DNA of 64,000 nt from 40CM-4-69-5 sp036556905 (GTDB lineage: Bacteria; Methylomirabilota; Methylomirabilia; Rokubacteriales; CSP1-6), in NCBI GenBank assembly GCA_036556905.1, contig DATBIM010000033.1, positions 1 to 64,000 of the forward strand, given 5' to 3'. The notes under the pieces were generated by a model. That model was not told the origin of the DNA, searched no databases, and saw only the letters and a list, made by a program, of their open reading frames with translations. Position numbers and translations under genes: made by a program. This document shows, piece after piece, positions 61,776 to 64,000 of the stretch; within the stretch, counting starts at the first letter, position 1; each line of letters starts with the position of its first letter.

Positions 61776-63176
61776 TCAGATCACCGGCCAGACCGGCGCG
61801 ACGCGATCAGCCAGGCCAGTCTTCGCCAGAATGTGGGGAGCCCGCCGCCGGGCCTCCTCGATGATCGCGGCCTCATCGAGCGTCAGCACCCTCCCGCCCT
61901 CCACCACCACGCGACCGGCCACGACCACGGTGTCGACGCTGTTGCCCGTCGCGCTGTAGACCAGATTCGCGACCGGGTTGTAGAGCGGCTGCCACTCGGG
62001 GCCGGACGTGTCGAAGAGCACCAGGTCGGCCTGGCGACCCACCTCGAGGGCGCCCACCTCGTCGCCGCGGAGGGCGCAGCGCGCCCCGTTCACGGTCGCC
62101 ATCTCCAGCACGCGCTCGGGGCTGAGCGCCGCGGGATCCTCGCGCGTCTCCTTGTAGGCGCAGGCCACCAGGAACATCTCCTGACACAGATCGACGATGC
62201 CGGACGAGGCGTGATCGGATCCCAGCCCGACCGCGACGCCGGCGGCCAGCAGCTCGGGGACATGACCCTGCACGATGTTGCCGTAGGCGTTGTGCAGGCT
62301 GGAGGAGGGCGCGGCCACCACCTTCACGTCGTGCTCGCGCAGGAGCGCGAGCTCGGCCTCGGTGGCCCAGCCGGCGTGGACCAGGAGCAGGGTCGGGCCC
62401 AGGACGCCCAGGCGGTGCAGACGCTCGATCTCGGTCACCCCATGCTGCCGCAGCGAGGCATCCCGGGTGTCCCGGGCGAAGCAGGCGTGGGTCTGCACCC
62501 CCACGCCGTGCCGGTCGGCCAGCCGCTTCAGCTCCACGATGAGCCGGTCCGAGGAGTTGTTCAGCCCGCGGAACTGAAACCAGGCGTGCACGCGACCCTG
62601 ATGGGAGCGGTGCAGCTTCTGCACGACGGCCTCCGCCCGCTCGAGCGCCTGCTCGGTGGTCTCGATGAAGGCCGGGGGCAGCGCCCCCAGGGCCGACCGG
62701 GTGACGTCGAAGGTCGAGCGGGCCACCACGCACCGTACGCCGGCCTCGCCAGCCACCGCCGCCGTCAGGTGGGGCTCGTAGTTGCCGGCGTCGATGAAGG
62801 TCGTCACGCCGTTGCGGAGCAGCTCCAGCACGCACAGACGGATGGCGGTGAGCGCGTCGGCCTCGTCGAGCGCGGCCTCGTACGGGTACATGCGCTCGAA
62901 CAGGAAGCGCCGGCTGCCGACCTCGTCGGCGAGCCCCCGGCTCATCTGGAAGGTGGTGTGGATGTGGCTGTCGATCAGGCCCGGGGTGACGACCTTGCCG
63001 CGCCCGGAGATCACGCGCGTGGCCGGATGGGCGGTCGCCACCTCGGCCGTCTTGCCGACGGCGACGATCCGGCCCCCGGTGGCGGCGATCGCCCCGTCGC
63101 GAAGGATACGCCGCTGGCGGTCCAGCGTCAGCAGCCAGTCGGCGTGGTCGATGCGGAGGTCGTCCAAGGCCGGCAT
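61776..63176 (-). CDS. TRZ/ATZ-type amidohydrolase (cytosine deaminase family)
   Basis: A 466-residue amidohydrolase with N- and C-terminal beta-sandwich parts around a barrel. PGLIDSHIHTTFQMSRG gives the HxH metal ligands, VQTHACFARDT and LLVHAGWATEAELALL the next histidines, and VGLGSDHASSGIVDL the Asp. The end VARQADLVLFDT-like GRQADLVLFDTSGPEW is typical of guanine/triazine deaminase relatives. It probably deaminates or dechlorinates an N-heterocycle, but the substrate is not known. It heads the leftward set with the COG2159 amidohydrolase and NUDIX genes. Confidence 0.9.
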   Translation of the reverse strand: MPALDDLRIDHADWLLTLDRQRRILRDGAIAATGGRIVAVGKTAEVATAHPATRVISGRGKVVTPGLIDSHIHTTFQMSRGLADEVGSRRFLFERMYPYEAALDEADALTAIRLCVLELLRNGVTTFIDAGNYEPHLTAAVAGEAGVRCVVARSTFDVTRSALGALPPAFIETTEQALERAEAVVQKLHRSHQGRVHAWFQFRGLNNSSDRLIVELKRLADRHGVGVQTHACFARDTRDASLRQHGVTEIERLHRLGVLGPTLLLVHAGWATEAELALLREHDVKVVAAPSSSLHNAYGNIVQGHVPELLAAGVAVGLGSDHASSGIVDLCQEMFLVACAYKETREDPAALSPERVLEMATVNGARCALRGDEVGALEVGRQADLVLFDTSGPEWQPLYNPVANLVYSATGNSVDTVVVAGRVVVEGGRVLTLDEAAIIEEARRRAPHILAKTGLADRVAPVWPVI

Positions 63177-63252
63177 GATAGCAGAGGTCGTGCTAGCCTT
63201 GAGGCCCGGTGCGTTGACGCCCGAGGCTCACGACGATGCCAAGGAGAGCGCG

Positions 63253-64000
63253 ATGAAGGACGGCCTGAGGTTCGTGGACTGCGACATGCACATCATGGAA
63301 CCGCCCGATCTCTTCGACCGTTACCTGGACTCCCGGTTCAAGGAGCGTGTCGTTCTCCCGCTCGGGAAGGACGGCCGGCCGCGCCGCGGCACGATCGTCA
63401 TCGACGGGCTGCCGACCACCCGGGATGCCGAGCTGCAGCAGTACCGCAAGCGCACGCGCCCGGGCACGACGCACAGCACTCAACCGCTGTCGGGCTCGCG
63501 ACTGGCCGACACCGGACGGCTCGACTTCGCCATCGAGCGCGACTACGACGCGGTGGCCCAGGTGATGGGCATGCGGATGGAGGGGGTCGACATCGCCGTG
63601 CTCTTCCCCACCACCGGCCTCAGCCTCCTCGCCCGCGATAACCTCGACCCCTGGCTCTCGTTAGCCCTGTGCCAGGCCTACAACAACTGGATCGCCGAGT
63701 TCTGTCGGCACAGCCCGGACCAGCTCAAGTTCGCGGCGATGCTGCCGGTGCACGACGTGCACCTGGCCTGCCGGGAGCTGGTGCGCTGCGTGCGAGACCT
63801 GGGCGCCGTCGGATCGTTCATCCGGCCGAACCTCGTTAACGGCCACTACTGGCACTCGAACTACTGGGAGCCGCTATACAGCCTGCACGAGGAGCTCGAC
63901 GTGACCTGGGGCTTCCACGAGGGCACCGGCGCCTGGTACTCGCACATGAACACCCTCTACGGCGAGAACCGGTTCTACCGTCACGTGGCCAGCCACTGGA
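63253..64000 (+). CDS. Amidohydrolase (COG2159), 5' part
   Basis: The first 249 residues of a second COG2159 amidohydrolase, cut by the window end. FVDCDMHIMEPPDLFDRYLD holds the metal ligands at the first strand, and FAAMLPVHDVHLACREL and WGFHEGTGAWYSHMN follow, the latter with a metal-site His. AAGGAGAGC before the ATG fixes the start, and an extended -10 (TGCTAGCCT, 63191-63199) lies upstream. It diverges from the TRZ/ATZ gene and is only distantly similar to the protein at 60551-61684. Confidence 0.88.
   Translation, partial: MKDGLRFVDCDMHIMEPPDLFDRYLDSRFKERVVLPLGKDGRPRRGTIVIDGLPTTRDAELQQYRKRTRPGTTHSTQPLSGSRLADTGRLDFAIERDYDAVAQVMGMRMEGVDIAVLFPTTGLSLLARDNLDPWLSLALCQAYNNWIAEFCRHSPDQLKFAAMLPVHDVHLACRELVRCVRDLGAVGSFIRPNLVNGHYWHSNYWEPLYSLHEELDVTWGFHEGTGAWYSHMNTLYGENRFYRHVASHW

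Overview
The window is one contiguous, very GC-rich (by eye about two thirds GC), gene-dense bacterial chromosome segment. Overlapping ATGA, GTGA and TGATG gene junctions are common. GlgE/TreYZ glucan metabolism, OPG synthesis, a TAXI solute-binding protein, several amidohydrolases, a CoA transferase and lipoproteins together suggest a free-living Gram-negative soil or groundwater heterotroph. The overall style resembles Candidatus Rokubacteria/Methylomirabilota genomes. That placement is inference; no rRNA or marker gene is present.

Layout. 1-5529: tail of a copper P-type ATPase with a YHS protein, a DUF2889-like protein, formiminoglutamate transferase, an AIR-synthase/HypE-like protein, gamma-glutamyltransferase and a small exported protein. 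5498-24124: a trehalose/alpha-glucan supercluster. Eleven genes read leftward (GH57 branching enzyme, glgC, GH57/DUF3536, treY, a DUF5752-like gene, treT, a GT-A glycosyltransferase, glgE, a small exported OB-like protein, treS, maltokinase), with treZ divergent. It encodes three trehalose routes (TreY-TreZ, TreT, TreS) and the TreS-maltokinase-GlgE route to glucan. 24145-32245: class III aminotransferase, a PCuAC-like lipoprotein with a di-haem peroxidase, tRNA-Phe with a decayed integrase at its 3' end, small envelope proteins, a frameshifted outer-membrane protein and a coupled DUF2157-type membrane pair.

32300-33352 is an FMN alpha-hydroxy-acid oxidase. 33375-46650 is a leftward beta-glucan locus. 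opgG/opgH (osmoregulated periplasmic glucan synthesis) lie beside a GH144-type endo-beta-1,2-glucanase, an ABC sugar importer, a 1069-residue discoidin plus six-hairpin glycosidase-like protein and a GH1 beta-glucosidase. Synthesis and salvage of one beta-1,2-linked glucan may therefore be side by side. 47012-50349 is a histidine kinase, an NtrC-type sigma-54 activator and a receiver-only regulator preceded by a sigma-54-type promoter. 50405-52317 holds a TraR/DksA-like zinc protein, a DUF1344-like exported protein and a divergent OtsB-like HAD protein.

52401-64000 is a catabolic/accessory region: a flavoprotein-ferredoxin pair resembling APS/fumarate reductases, a patatin-like lipoprotein, a class III CoA transferase, a lipoprotein alpha/beta hydrolase, a TAXI binding protein, a NUDIX hydrolase and three amidohydrolases, the last cut by the window end. 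No CRISPR array, rRNA or intact insertion sequence was seen. Non-coding signals reported are the tRNA, several -10-like promoters very close to start codons, one sigma-54-type promoter and strong stem-loops at gene ends.
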